Source of the DNA: Achromobacter deleyi
GTDB lineage: Bacteria > Pseudomonadota > Gammaproteobacteria > Burkholderiales > Burkholderiaceae_B
NCBI RefSeq assembly: GCF_016127315.1
Contig: NZ_CP065997.1
Span: 6,076,001-6,140,000 of the forward strand
Direction: 5' to 3'
Length of the DNA: 64,000 bases
Numbering within the stretch: position 1 is the stretch's first letter; each line of letters opens with the position of its first letter. Below are positions 34,378 to 42,509 of this stretch, piece by piece. The translations under genes and the position numbers were made by a program. Under the pieces are notes generated by a model, which saw nothing but the letters and a program-made list of their open reading frames with translations, searched no databases and was not told the DNA's origin.

Positions 34378-36375
34378 TCAGGCGATCAGGTGCAGCCGGC
34401 GCCGCTGCGCCAGCCAGGTGGTCAGTTCGGCCGCGGGCATGGGCTTGGCGTACAGGTAGCCCTGCTTGGCGTCCACGCCCAGCGTGTCCAGGAAGGCGGT
34501 TTCTTCCTGGGTCTCGACGCCCTCGGCGATCACCTTCAGTTCGAGCGTGCGGGCCACCGCGACGATGGCCCGCGCCAGCGCCTGCGACACCGGGTTCTCG
34601 TTGACGCCGCGCACGAAGCTGGCGTCCAGCTTGATCGCGTCCAGCGGGATGCGCGCCAGTTGCGACAGCGACGAATAGCCGGTGCCGAAGTCGTCCAGGT
34701 GCACGCGCGCGCCCAGCTGGCGGAACTGCTTCATCAGCTCGATCGCGGCGACCTCGTCCTCGATCAGGCAGCTTTCGGTGAGTTCGATGTCGAGCAGGCA
34801 GGGATCCAGGCCGGCATCGTTGACCGCGCGCATGAATTCGCTGACCACGCCCTTGTCGTCCAGTTGCCGCGCCGACATGTTGATGGCGACGCGCAGGTCC
34901 AGGCCCTCGCGCTTCCAGGCGGCGGCCTGGCGCGCCGCTTCGCGCATCACCCACACGCCCAGCTGCGAGATCAGGCCGGATTCCTCGGCGTACGGAATGA
35001 AGACGCTCGGGCAGATCATGCCGCGCTCGGGCGAGCGCCAGCGCAGCAGCGCCTCGACGCCATCGACCTCGCCGCCGCGGCCGGCCAGCTTGGGCTGGTA
35101 GTACAGCATCAGGTGGCCTTCGGCCAGCGCCTTGCGCAGGTTGGTGTCGAGCCAGACGTAGTCGGCGTTGCGCCGGTCCATCTCGGGCTGGAACACGCGG
35201 TAGGTATGGCGCCCGGCTTCCTTGGCCACGTACATGGCGATGTCGGCGCTGCGCACCACGCTGTCGAGGTCATCGCCGTGCTCGGGGTACATGGCGATGC
35301 CGATGGAGCAGCTGGTGTAGACCTCGATCAGTTCCTGGCGGAACGGTTCGCGCAGGCGCTCGATGATGCGCGCGGCGGTGGCCTCCAGGTGGCAGGCCTC
35401 GGCGCCTTCCTGCAGCACCAGGAATTCGTCGCCGCCCAGCCGCGCCAGCGTCTGGCCGGGCGACAGGCAGCTGGAGATCGCCACCGCCACCGATTTCAGC
35501 AGGCGGTCGCCGAAGCCGTGGCCGTAGTGGTCGTTGATGCGCTTGAAGTTGTCCAGGTCCAGGAACAGCACGCCGCCGCTGGCGCCCTCGCCTTCGGCCA
35601 GCGCCGCCTTCAGGCGCGTGGTGATGGCGTGGCGGTTGGGCAGGTTGGTCAGCACGTCGGTGTTGGCCAGCACCCGCAGGCGTTCCTGCGCCTGGCGTTC
35701 CTCGGTGATGTCGGTGCCCGAGCAGATCAGGTAGACGCGCTTCTCGCCGCTGCCGCTGGTGACGAACTTGTTGCGGAACAGGAACAGCCGCGGGCCCTTG
35801 ACCGTGTTGATCAGGCGCTCGACCTCGTACGACTGTCCGCGCTTGTAGAACTCGGCGATGTTGCGGCGCGAGGCCGCGGCCTCTTCGCGCGTCATGAACA
35901 TCTCGAACACGCTGCGTCCGACGATGTCCTGCTCGCGCTTGCCGGTGTATTCCTCGCTGACCTTGTTGAAGCGCTGCACGCGGCCGTGCTGGTCGACGAT
36001 GACGATGACCGAGTTGGCCTCGGACACCACGGTCTCGGCGAACGACAGGCCTTCGACCAGGTCGCGCGCGACCGAGTCGGTGTCGGTGTGGGCCGACGCG
36101 GTGCCGGCCCATTCGGTGGGGTTGATCTTGCGGCCGACCAGCCGCAGCTGGATCGGGTCGCCATACAGCACGATGTCGATGCGCAGGCTGGCCGTGATGC
36201 CGGTCAGGGCGCGGATGGCCTGCGCCTGGTCAGGCTGCAGCGCCAAGGCAATGTTGGTGGCGCCCTTGACGGCGGCCAGTTCGATCGCGTTGCTGTCGGC
36301 CGCCAACCGCCAATAGGGGCTGGACGTACCGAAATGCAGGTACAGGATCGATTTTTCGTCCTGAGTCTCAGTCAT
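34378..36375 (-). CDS. rpfR: RpfR, FI-PAS-GGDEF-EAL receptor for the DSF-family signal
   Basis: A 665-residue sensor of the Burkholderia RpfR type. Residues about 1-100 correspond to the RpfF-interaction (FI) domain, and about 105-230 to a PAS domain that binds the fatty-acid signal (SVIVIVDQHGRVQRFNKVSE). GGDEF follows at about 240-400 (NLPNRHA, RLGGDEF intact), then EAL at about 410-660 with EALLRW, NMSARQL, ELTESCLI, DDFGTGYSSL, KLDASFV and AEGVETQEE all intact. No RxxD inhibitory site precedes GGDEF. In the family, signal binding to PAS raises c-di-GMP phosphodiesterase activity, and FI holds RpfF. GGGGGACTCC precedes the ATG. Confidence 0.93.
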   Translation of the reverse strand: MTETQDEKSILYLHFGTSSPYWRLAADSNAIELAAVKGATNIALALQPDQAQAIRALTGITASLRIDIVLYGDPIQLRLVGRKINPTEWAGTASAHTDTDSVARDLVEGLSFAETVVSEANSVIVIVDQHGRVQRFNKVSEEYTGKREQDIVGRSVFEMFMTREEAAASRRNIAEFYKRGQSYEVERLINTVKGPRLFLFRNKFVTSGSGEKRVYLICSGTDITEERQAQERLRVLANTDVLTNLPNRHAITTRLKAALAEGEGASGGVLFLDLDNFKRINDHYGHGFGDRLLKSVAVAISSCLSPGQTLARLGGDEFLVLQEGAEACHLEATAARIIERLREPFRQELIEVYTSCSIGIAMYPEHGDDLDSVVRSADIAMYVAKEAGRHTYRVFQPEMDRRNADYVWLDTNLRKALAEGHLMLYYQPKLAGRGGEVDGVEALLRWRSPERGMICPSVFIPYAEESGLISQLGVWVMREAARQAAAWKREGLDLRVAINMSARQLDDKGVVSEFMRAVNDAGLDPCLLDIELTESCLIEDEVAAIELMKQFRQLGARVHLDDFGTGYSSLSQLARIPLDAIKLDASFVRGVNENPVSQALARAIVAVARTLELKVIAEGVETQEETAFLDTLGVDAKQGYLYAKPMPAAELTTWLAQRRRLHLIA

Positions 36376-36456
36376 TGGAGTCCCCCGCCATCCTAGGAAG
36401 GCCTGCGAGAAACATACGGCCTAGTCAGTTCGGGGTCAACCACCCGCGTGAACAGC

Positions 36457-36484
36457 GTTTTAGCTGTATTGCGGATTATTTCAA
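36457..36484 (-). promoter_or_regulatory. Candidate sigma-70 promoter of rpfR
   Basis: On the minus strand TTGAAA (36484-36479) and TAAAAC (36462-36457) are 16 bases apart, about 80 bases before the rpfR ATG. Five of six and four of six bases match consensus. The rest of the 304-base gap 36376-36679 holds the terminator below and no gene. Confidence 0.4.
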
Positions 36485-36641
36485 CAGACTTGGCAACTGT
36501 CTCCCGTCACCCCCTACCCACGCTACGAATATTTCGCGGGAGGAATGCAGGCCTCGCGATTGTTGCTCATCTGGCGGCGCAGCATGCAAACAATAACGTC
36601 GAAAATTTGTGACCATTTCCTGCATGTGGCGTAAAAGAAGC

Positions 36642-36671
36642 AACAAGAGGGGACATATGTCCCCTCTTGTT
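36642..36671 (-). terminator. 30-bp perfect palindromic terminator
   Basis: AACAAGAGGGGACAT (36642-36656) is followed directly by its perfect inverse ATGTCCCCTCTTGTT (36657-36671). On the minus strand it lies nine bases after the Bug stop and runs into GCTTCTTTTAC. It should end the Bug transcript and insulate it from rpfR. Confidence 0.82.
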
Positions 36672-36679
36672 CGCATCGC

Positions 36680-37675
36680 CTATTCCGGCTTGACGCCGGC
36701 TTCGTCGATGACCTTGGTCCAGCGCGCCAGTTCGGCCGACACGCGGGCGCCGGCATCGGCGGGCGTGGTCCACTCGGCGATCGCGCCCTGGTTCAGCAGC
36801 GACGCCTTGACGCCCGGCTTGGCCAGGATCTTCTTGAGCTCGCCGTTCAGGCGGTCGATCACCGGCGCCGGCGTGCCGGCCGGCGCGACGATGCCGAACA
36901 TAGAGCTGACCTCGAAGCCCGGCAGGCCCGCCTCGGCCGCGGTCGGCACGTCCGGCAGCGCCTCGACGCGTTGCGCCGAGGTCACCGCCAGCGCGCGCAG
37001 CTTGCCCGCCTTGATGCTGGCCTGGGCCGCCGGCACGGTCTCGATCATGCTGAGCACCTGTCCGCCCATCAGGTCGGTCATGGCCGGGCCGCTGCCCTTG
37101 TACGGCACGTGCAGGATGTCCACGCCGGCGGCGCGCTTGAACATTTCGCCGGCCAGGTGCTGCGGCGAGCCGTTGCCCGCCGAGCCCATGGTGATGTAGC
37201 CGGGACGCGACTTGGCCAGCGCGATCAGCTGCTTCAGGTCATTGGCCTGCACCGACGGGTTGACCACGAACACCAGCGGCACCGTGCCGACGATGGACAC
37301 CGGCGCGAAGCTCTTTTCCACGTCGTAGGTGACGCGGCCGCGGTACAGCGCCGCGTTGATCGAGTGGCTGGTCAGCGCGCCCATCAGCAGCGTGTAGCCG
37401 TCGGGCTGCGCCTTGGCGACCTGGTCGGCGCCGATGTTGCCGGCGGCGCCGGCGCGGTTCTCGACGATCACCGACTGGCCCAGCGCGCCGGTCAGCTCCT
37501 GCGCCAGCACGCGGCCGATCACGTCGGTGGCGCCCCCGGGCGGGTACGGCACGATCAGGCGGATGGGCTTGTCGGGGTACGCGTCGGCGGCCAGGGCCGG
37601 CGCGGCGGCGCCGGTACACAAGGCCAACAGGGAAAGCAGCAAGGCGCGGCGGGGCCGCAGACGCAGGTCTGACAT
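36680..37675 (-). CDS. Bug-type substrate-binding protein
   Basis: A 331-residue Bug/TctC periplasmic binding protein. Signal peptide to about APALAAD; YPDKPIRLIVPYPPGGATDV, ENRAGAAGNIGAD and QPDGYTLLMG are diagnostic. AGGAGACC precedes the ATG at 37675. It is divergent from the IlvD/Edd-family dehydratase, and the gap carries a 36-bp element repeated before the carnitine-dehydrogenase-like operon. The ligand is therefore probably a sugar acid or hydroxy acid consumed by these enzymes. Confidence 0.92.
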   Translation of the reverse strand: MSDLRLRPRRALLLSLLALCTGAAAPALAADAYPDKPIRLIVPYPPGGATDVIGRVLAQELTGALGQSVIVENRAGAAGNIGADQVAKAQPDGYTLLMGALTSHSINAALYRGRVTYDVEKSFAPVSIVGTVPLVFVVNPSVQANDLKQLIALAKSRPGYITMGSAGNGSPQHLAGEMFKRAAGVDILHVPYKGSGPAMTDLMGGQVLSMIETVPAAQASIKAGKLRALAVTSAQRVEALPDVPTAAEAGLPGFEVSSMFGIVAPAGTPAPVIDRLNGELKKILAKPGVKASLLNQGAIAEWTTPADAGARVSAELARWTKVIDEAGVKPE

Positions 37676-37753
37676 GTAGGTCTCCTGCCGGGATGGGTAT
37701 AGGAATGGAACGGACGCCCGGCTCGTCAACGGCGCCAGTGTAGGAGGCCATTC

Positions 37754-37789
37754 TTGATTGATGAATCAGAATTTTTCTATCGACTGATC
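37754..37789 (+). promoter_or_regulatory. 36-bp regulon element, copy A
   Basis: Starts TTGATTGATGAATCAGA (37754-37770), identical over 17 bases to the reverse complement of 41441-41457, then TTTTT..AT.GA.TGATC in register with copy B. It contains the dyad TGATT-GATG-AATCA. It sits between the divergent Bug and dehydratase genes. LysR (40478-41407) or GntR (39688-40371) is the probable binder. Confidence 0.78.
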
Positions 37790-37803
37790 TTTTTTCAAGA
37801 TCA
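37785..37803. promoter_or_regulatory. Second dyad before the dehydratase gene
   Basis: TGATCTT (37785-37791) and AAGATCA (37797-37803) are perfect inverse arms around TTTTC. It adjoins copy A and may be a second operator, for example for the GntR protein. Confidence 0.45.
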
Positions 37804-37895
37804 ATAAATATTTCAACGGTAAACCCTTGCATGCCATTTCCAAGGGTGGATATGATCTCGATCCTGGATTATCAATAATATTATCGGGAAGAAAA

Positions 37896-39671
37896 ATGAC
37901 GGACGAGACCAAGGGCGGCAAGCCCGCCAAGGGCCCCTTCGACAGCGACGGCGAGCGCAGCACCGGCGTGGCGCGCGGGCTCACCAACTACGGCGACACC
38001 GGCTTTTCGCTGTTCCTGCGCAAGGCCTTCATCAAGGGCGCCGGCCTGTCCGACGACGCGCTGGCGCGTCCCATCATCGGCATCGTCAACACCGGCAGCA
38101 GCTACAACCCGTGCCACGGCAACGCGCCGCAACTGATCGAGGCGGTCAAGCGCGGCGTGATGCTGGCCGGCGGCCTGCCGATGGACTTCCCCACCATCTC
38201 GGTGCACGAGAGCTTCTCGCAGCCCACCAGCATGTACCTGCGCAACCTCATGTCGATGGACACCGAGGAAATGATCCGCGCCCAGCCGATGGACGCGGTG
38301 GTGCTGATCGGCGGCTGCGACAAGACCGTCCCGGCGCAGCTGATGGGCGCCTCGTCCGCCGGCGTGCCCGCGATCCAGCTGGTGACCGGCTCGATGCTGA
38401 CCGGCTCGCACCGCGGCGAACGGGTCGGCGCCTGCACCGACTGCCGCCGCTACTGGGGCCGCTACCGCGCCGAGGAGATCGACGCGCCCGAGATCGCCGA
38501 CGTCAACAACCAGCTGGTGGCCAGCGTCGGCACCTGTTCGGTGATGGGCACCGCCAGCACCATGGCCTGCCTGACCGAGGCGATGGGCATGATGGTGTCG
38601 GGCGGCGCGTCCGCCCCCGCCGTCACCGCCGACCGCGTGCGCGTGGCCGAGCGCACCGGCGCCACCGCCGTCGCCATGGCGGCCTCGCGCCTGACGCCCG
38701 ACCGCATCATCACCGGCAAGTCGATCGAGAACGCCCTGCGCGTGCTGCTGGCGATCGGCGGCTCGACCAACGGCATCGTGCACCTGACCGCCATCGCCGG
38801 CCGCCTGGGCATCGGCATCGACCTGGCCGGGCTCGACCGCATGAGCCGCGAGACCCCGGTGCTGGTCGACCTGAAGCCCTCGGGCCAGCACTACATGGAA
38901 GACTTCCACCACGCCGGCGGCATGCTGGCCCTGCTGCGCGAGCTGCGCCCGCTGCTGCACCTGGACGCGCTGACGGTGTCGGGCCGCACCCTGGGCGAGG
39001 AGCTGGACGACGCCCCCGCGCCGTTCAAGCAGGACGTGATCCGCAGCGTCGCCGCGCCGATCTATCCGGTGGGCGGCCTGGCCGTGCTGCGCGGCAACCT
39101 GGCGCCCGGCGGCGCCATCATCAAGCAGTCGGCCGCCAATCCCAAGCTGATGGAGCATGAGGGCCGCGCGGTGGTGTTCGAGGACGCCGAGGACATGGCC
39201 CGCCGCATCGACGACGAGGCGCTGGACGTGACCGCCGACGACGTGCTGGTGCTCAAGCGCATCGGCCCCACCGGCGCGCCCGGCATGCCCGAGGCCGGCT
39301 ACATGCCGATCCCCAAGAAGCTGGCGCGCGCCGGCGTCAAGGACATGGTGCGCATTTCCGACGGCCGCATGAGCGGCACGGCGGCCGGCACCATCGTGCT
39401 GCACGTCACGCCCGAGGCCGCGATTGGCGGACCGCTCGCCTACGTGCAAAATGGCGACCGGATCCGCCTGTCGGTGGCGCGGCGCGAAATCGCCCTGCTG
39501 ATCGACGCGGCCGAGCTGGCGCGCCGCATGGCCGCCGGCCCGGTCGAACGCCCGGCGGCCGACCGCGGCTACCGCAAGCTGTTCCTGCAGACCGTGACCC
39601 AGGCCGACCAGGGCGTGGACTTCGACTTCCTGCGCGCCAGCGCCACCCGCGACACCGTGCCCAAGCAATAA
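37896..39671 (+). CDS. IlvD/Edd-family dehydratase (sugar-acid dehydratase-like)
   Basis: A 591-residue Fe-S dehydratase of the IlvD/Edd family. Cluster cysteines are visible in NPCHGNAP, IGGCDKTVPAQ and VGTCSVMGTAST. DGRMSGTAAGTIVLHVTPEA near residue 490 is the catalytic Ser region. Family members dehydrate dihydroxy acids: branched-chain intermediates, phosphogluconate, or aldonic acids. The setting with Bug and FCD-type GntR genes, away from other ilv genes, favours the aldonic-acid clade (arabonate/xylonate type). GGGAAG precedes the ATG at 37896. The substrate is inferred. Confidence 0.9.
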   Translation: MTDETKGGKPAKGPFDSDGERSTGVARGLTNYGDTGFSLFLRKAFIKGAGLSDDALARPIIGIVNTGSSYNPCHGNAPQLIEAVKRGVMLAGGLPMDFPTISVHESFSQPTSMYLRNLMSMDTEEMIRAQPMDAVVLIGGCDKTVPAQLMGASSAGVPAIQLVTGSMLTGSHRGERVGACTDCRRYWGRYRAEEIDAPEIADVNNQLVASVGTCSVMGTASTMACLTEAMGMMVSGGASAPAVTADRVRVAERTGATAVAMAASRLTPDRIITGKSIENALRVLLAIGGSTNGIVHLTAIAGRLGIGIDLAGLDRMSRETPVLVDLKPSGQHYMEDFHHAGGMLALLRELRPLLHLDALTVSGRTLGEELDDAPAPFKQDVIRSVAAPIYPVGGLAVLRGNLAPGGAIIKQSAANPKLMEHEGRAVVFEDAEDMARRIDDEALDVTADDVLVLKRIGPTGAPGMPEAGYMPIPKKLARAGVKDMVRISDGRMSGTAAGTIVLHVTPEAAIGGPLAYVQNGDRIRLSVARREIALLIDAAELARRMAAGPVERPAADRGYRKLFLQTVTQADQGVDFDFLRASATRDTVPKQ

Positions 39672-39687
39672 CCTTCCCGCCACGCCC

Positions 39688-40371
39688 ATGAACGCCATCA
39701 CCCCCGCCGCCCTCGAACCGCAAGCGCCCGACGCCCTGGCGGCGGCCGTGGCCGCGCTGGAGGAAGACATCGTCTTCGGCCGGCTGCATCCGCGCGAGCG
39801 GCTGACCGAGGACGAACTGATGGCGCGCTTCGACATGAAGCGCCACGCGGTGCGCCAGGTGCTGGTGGAGCTGGAGTTGCTGGGCGTGGTCGAGCGCAAG
39901 CGCAACGTCGGCGCGGTGGTGCGGGCCTTCTCGGCGCGCGAGGTGCTGGAGCTGTATGCGCTGCGCGAAGTGCTGGAGGTGCACGCCGCCAGCCTGATGC
40001 CGCTGCCGGTGCCGCCGGCGCGGCTGGCGGCGCTGACCGCGGTGCAGCGCGAACACGACGCCGCCGTGGCCGAGGGCGACGCGCGCCGCGTGTTCCGCAG
40101 CAACCAGCGCTTTCACCGCGAGTTCTTCGGCCTGCTCGACAACGCGGTGCTGGGCCAGGCGATCGAGGAATACGCGCGCCGCACCCACCCGATCCGCTTC
40201 GGCTCGCTGGCCGCCGCCAATTACCGCGAACGCGCCCGCCAGGAGCACTGGGCCATGATCCACGCGCTGCGCGATGGCGACCGGACGGCGCTGATGACGC
40301 TGTGCCGCGAGCACCTGCTGCCCTCGCGCGACGCCTACCTGGCGTCGGAACAGGCGCGCCGCGGCGCCTGA
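39688..40371 (+). CDS. GntR-family regulator, FadR/FCD subfamily
   Basis: A 227-residue GntR protein: an N-terminal winged helix (LHPRERLTEDELMARFDMKR, then VRQVLVELELLGVVERKRNV) and an all-helical FCD effector domain with the metal-binding pattern RSNQRFHREFF and a late H in REHLLPSRDAYL. It starts 16 bases after the dehydratase stop, in the same operon. It probably senses the substrate or product of the dehydratase and is a candidate for the dyads between Bug and the dehydratase. Confidence 0.88.
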   Translation: MNAITPAALEPQAPDALAAAVAALEEDIVFGRLHPRERLTEDELMARFDMKRHAVRQVLVELELLGVVERKRNVGAVVRAFSAREVLELYALREVLEVHAASLMPLPVPPARLAALTAVQREHDAAVAEGDARRVFRSNQRFHREFFGLLDNAVLGQAIEEYARRTHPIRFGSLAAANYRERARQEHWAMIHALRDGDRTALMTLCREHLLPSRDAYLASEQARRGA

Positions 40372-40477
40372 GCCGCACCGCGCGCGACACCGATACGCCG
40401 GGCGCCTGAGCCGGCCGGCATACTGCGCCGCGATTTCCGGACGCCGCCCGCTCGCCTCGATCACCCCCGCCGCGAAC

Positions 40478-41407
40478 TCAACGCGCCTCGTCCGCCAGGT
40501 ACTGCCGCAGCAGCGCCACCAGCGCCGCGGCCGCCGGCGGCAGGCTGCGGTTGCGCGCCGTCACCAGCCCGATCGAACGCTCGGCCACCGGGCCGGTCAG
40601 CGGCCGCTGCACGATGCCGTTCTGCGCCACCGCGCCCGCCGCGATCTCGGGCAGCGCCGCCACCCCGAAACCGCACTCCACCATCGCCACGATGGTGGTC
40701 AGGTGTTCGGCCTCGAAGGCCGGCGTGAAGCGGATGCGGTTCTGCAGGAAAGCCCATTCGGTGTACTGGCGCACGCTGCTCGGGTGCACCATCGACACGT
40801 GCGCCGCGCTGGCCGTGTCGGCCCAGCGCAGCGGCCCCTTGGCGCGCGCCAGCGGGTGCGCCTCGGGAATCAGCAGCAGGAAGCTGTCGGACATCAAGGG
40901 CTGGTAATGCAGGTCGGCGTGCTGCGGGTCGGCGGCGGTCAGGGCGAAGTCCACGTCGCCGGCGCGCACCAGGTCGAAGGCCGGACCCGACAGCGTGTCG
41001 CGCACCTTCAGCGCCACCTGCGGGTGCGCCTGGCGGTAGGCCATCAGCACCCGCGGCAGCAGCCGCGCGGCCAGCGACGGCAGCGCCGCCACCGACACCT
41101 GGCCGTGCTCGGCGCTGGCGATGCCGCTGACCGCGGCGATGGCGTCGCGAAACGCCACCTGCAGGGCGGCGGCCTGCTGCATGAAGACCTCGCCCGCCGC
41201 CGTCAGCCGCACGGTGCGGGTGGTGCGGTCGAACAGCCGCACGCCCAGGGCGTCCTCGATGCGCTGGATTTGCGTCGACAGGGCCGACTGCGACAGGTGC
41301 AGCTGCGCCGCCGCCTGGCGGAAGTTGAGGGTGCGGCCCAGCACCAGGGTGGTGTCGATGTCGCGCATCGAAAGATTGATCTGCATGCCGCCGGGCGCCT
41401 TGTCCAT
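40478..41407 (-). CDS. LysR-family transcriptional regulator
   Basis: A LysR protein of up to 309 residues. The helix-turn-helix has NFRQAAAQLHLSQSALSTQI and the wing RTTRTVRLTAAGE; the effector domain includes ECGFGVAALPEIAAG. Starts at 41407, 41386 and 41368 are all possible; none has a clear ribosome site, and the last gives the most usual LysR N-terminus. It is divergent from the dehydrogenase-BKACE operon with the 36-bp element between, and the same element precedes the Bug/dehydratase pair, so this is the favoured regulator of both. Confidence 0.88.
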   Translation of the reverse strand: MDKAPGGMQINLSMRDIDTTLVLGRTLNFRQAAAQLHLSQSALSTQIQRIEDALGVRLFDRTTRTVRLTAAGEVFMQQAAALQVAFRDAIAAVSGIASAEHGQVSVAALPSLAARLLPRVLMAYRQAHPQVALKVRDTLSGPAFDLVRAGDVDFALTAADPQHADLHYQPLMSDSFLLLIPEAHPLARAKGPLRWADTASAAHVSMVHPSSVRQYTEWAFLQNRIRFTPAFEAEHLTTIVAMVECGFGVAALPEIAAGAVAQNGIVQRPLTGPVAERSIGLVTARNRSLPPAAAALVALLRQYLADEAR

Positions 41408-41421
41408 TGATCCGATTTATC

Positions 41422-41457
41422 GATCATTCTATCCAAAAAATCTGATTCATCAATCAA
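41422..41457 (-). promoter_or_regulatory. 36-bp regulon element, copy B
   Basis: On the minus strand it reads TTGATTGATGAATCAGA then TTTTTT..ATAGAATGATC, matching copy A at about 30 of 36 positions including 17 in a row. It lies between the divergent LysR gene and the dehydrogenase operon, 15 bases from the first possible LysR start. Confidence 0.78.
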
Positions 41458-41485
41458 ACAAGCTTCTCTACACTCGGCGCCCAAT

Positions 41486-41521
41486 ACAGACACAGGCGCA
41501 GACACAAGCGCAGATGCAACA
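41486..41521 (+). repeat. Three imperfect 12-bp repeats before the dehydrogenase
   Basis: ACAGACACAGGC, GCAGACACAAGC and GCAGATGCAACA lie head to tail in the leader of the dehydrogenase gene, in frame with it but upstream of the ribosome site. The C/A/G-only composition resembles the repeat inside the ligase gene at 6116. Confidence 0.5.
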
Positions 41522-41546
41522 GCGGTTTCAGAACAAGGAGCAAACC

Positions 41547-42509
41547 ATGCAGACGGACGCGAAGGCCCTGCCCAATCCGGGCGCGGCGCATGCGGTGGTG
41601 GTGGGCGGCGGCACCATGGGCGCCGACGTGGCGGTGGTGCTGACGCGCGCCGCCTGCCGCACGACGGTGATCGAGCCGGACGCGGCGCGCGCGGCCGCGC
41701 TGCCGGCGCGCGTGGCCGACAATCTCAAGACCATCGGCCGCGAGGCCCAGGTGGCGCAGCTGGCCACGGCGGCCAGCCTGGACCAGGTGGACTGGGCCAG
41801 CGTCGACCTGGTGATCGAATGCGTGCCGGAACGGCTCGACATCAAGCAGGCGCTGTTCGCCGAGCTGGTGCGCCACGCGCGGCCCGACGCCGTCCTGGCG
41901 AGCAACAGTTCCAGTTTCCCGATCAGCGCCATCGGCCAGGGGCTGGCCACGCGCGAACGCATGCTGGGCCTGCACTTCTTCATGCCGGCGCACCTGGTGC
42001 CGCTGGTCGAGGTGGTGATGGCCGAGACCAGCGACGAAGCCCGCGCCGATGCGCTGATCGCCTTCATGCGCCGCTGCGGCAGCGTGCCGGTGAAGGTGCG
42101 CCAGGACCTGCCGGGCTTTCTGGCCAACCGCCTGCAGCACGCGCTGTCGCGCGAGGCGTTCAACCTGATCGACCGCGGCATCGCCTCGCCCGAGGACGTG
42201 GACGCGGCGGTGCGCTTCGGTTTCGGCTTCCGCTTCCTGGCGGCCGGGCCGGTGATGCAGCGCGACCACGCGGGCATCGACGTGCACGCGGCGGCGGGCG
42301 CGACCATGTACCCGACGTTCTGCAATGACGACCACCCGGCGCGCTGCCTGACCGAGCGCGCCGCCGACGGCCGCTACGGCATGAAGGCGGGCGAAGGCTT
42401 CTACGCCTGGACGCCGGAGACCATCGCCGCCGAGCGCGCGCGCTATGACCGGCTGCTGCGCGCGGGCCTGGACCTGATCGCGCCGGAATTGCCGGAGATC
42501 CAGCCGTGA
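41547..42509 (+). CDS. 3-hydroxyacyl-CoA dehydrogenase family, carnitine dehydrogenase-like
   Basis: A 320-residue NAD-dependent dehydrogenase. The Rossmann start is VVGGGTMGADVAVVL; VIECVPERLDIKQALFAEL, ASNSSSFPIS with the catalytic Ser, LGLHFFMPAHLVPLVEVV with the His, and PGFLANRLQHALSREAFNLI follow in family order. The size, the LHFFMPAHL variant and the direct coupling to a BKACE enzyme match L-carnitine dehydrogenase gene pairs (cdhA-cdhB in pseudomonads). A general 3-hydroxyacid role is possible. AAGGAG precedes the ATG at 41547. The GTG start of the next gene overlaps its stop. Confidence 0.85.
   Translation: MQTDAKALPNPGAAHAVVVGGGTMGADVAVVLTRAACRTTVIEPDAARAAALPARVADNLKTIGREAQVAQLATAASLDQVDWASVDLVIECVPERLDIKQALFAELVRHARPDAVLASNSSSFPISAIGQGLATRERMLGLHFFMPAHLVPLVEVVMAETSDEARADALIAFMRRCGSVPVKVRQDLPGFLANRLQHALSREAFNLIDRGIASPEDVDAAVRFGFGFRFLAAGPVMQRDHAGIDVHAAAGATMYPTFCNDDHPARCLTERAADGRYGMKAGEGFYAWTPETIAAERARYDRLLRAGLDLIAPELPEIQP

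Noticed and set aside
41514..41546. Upstream ATG at 41514 as start of the carnitine-dehydrogenase-like protein
   Set aside because: In frame, but AAGGAG is placed correctly only for the ATG at 41547, and the extra residues are Gln-rich repeat sequence.
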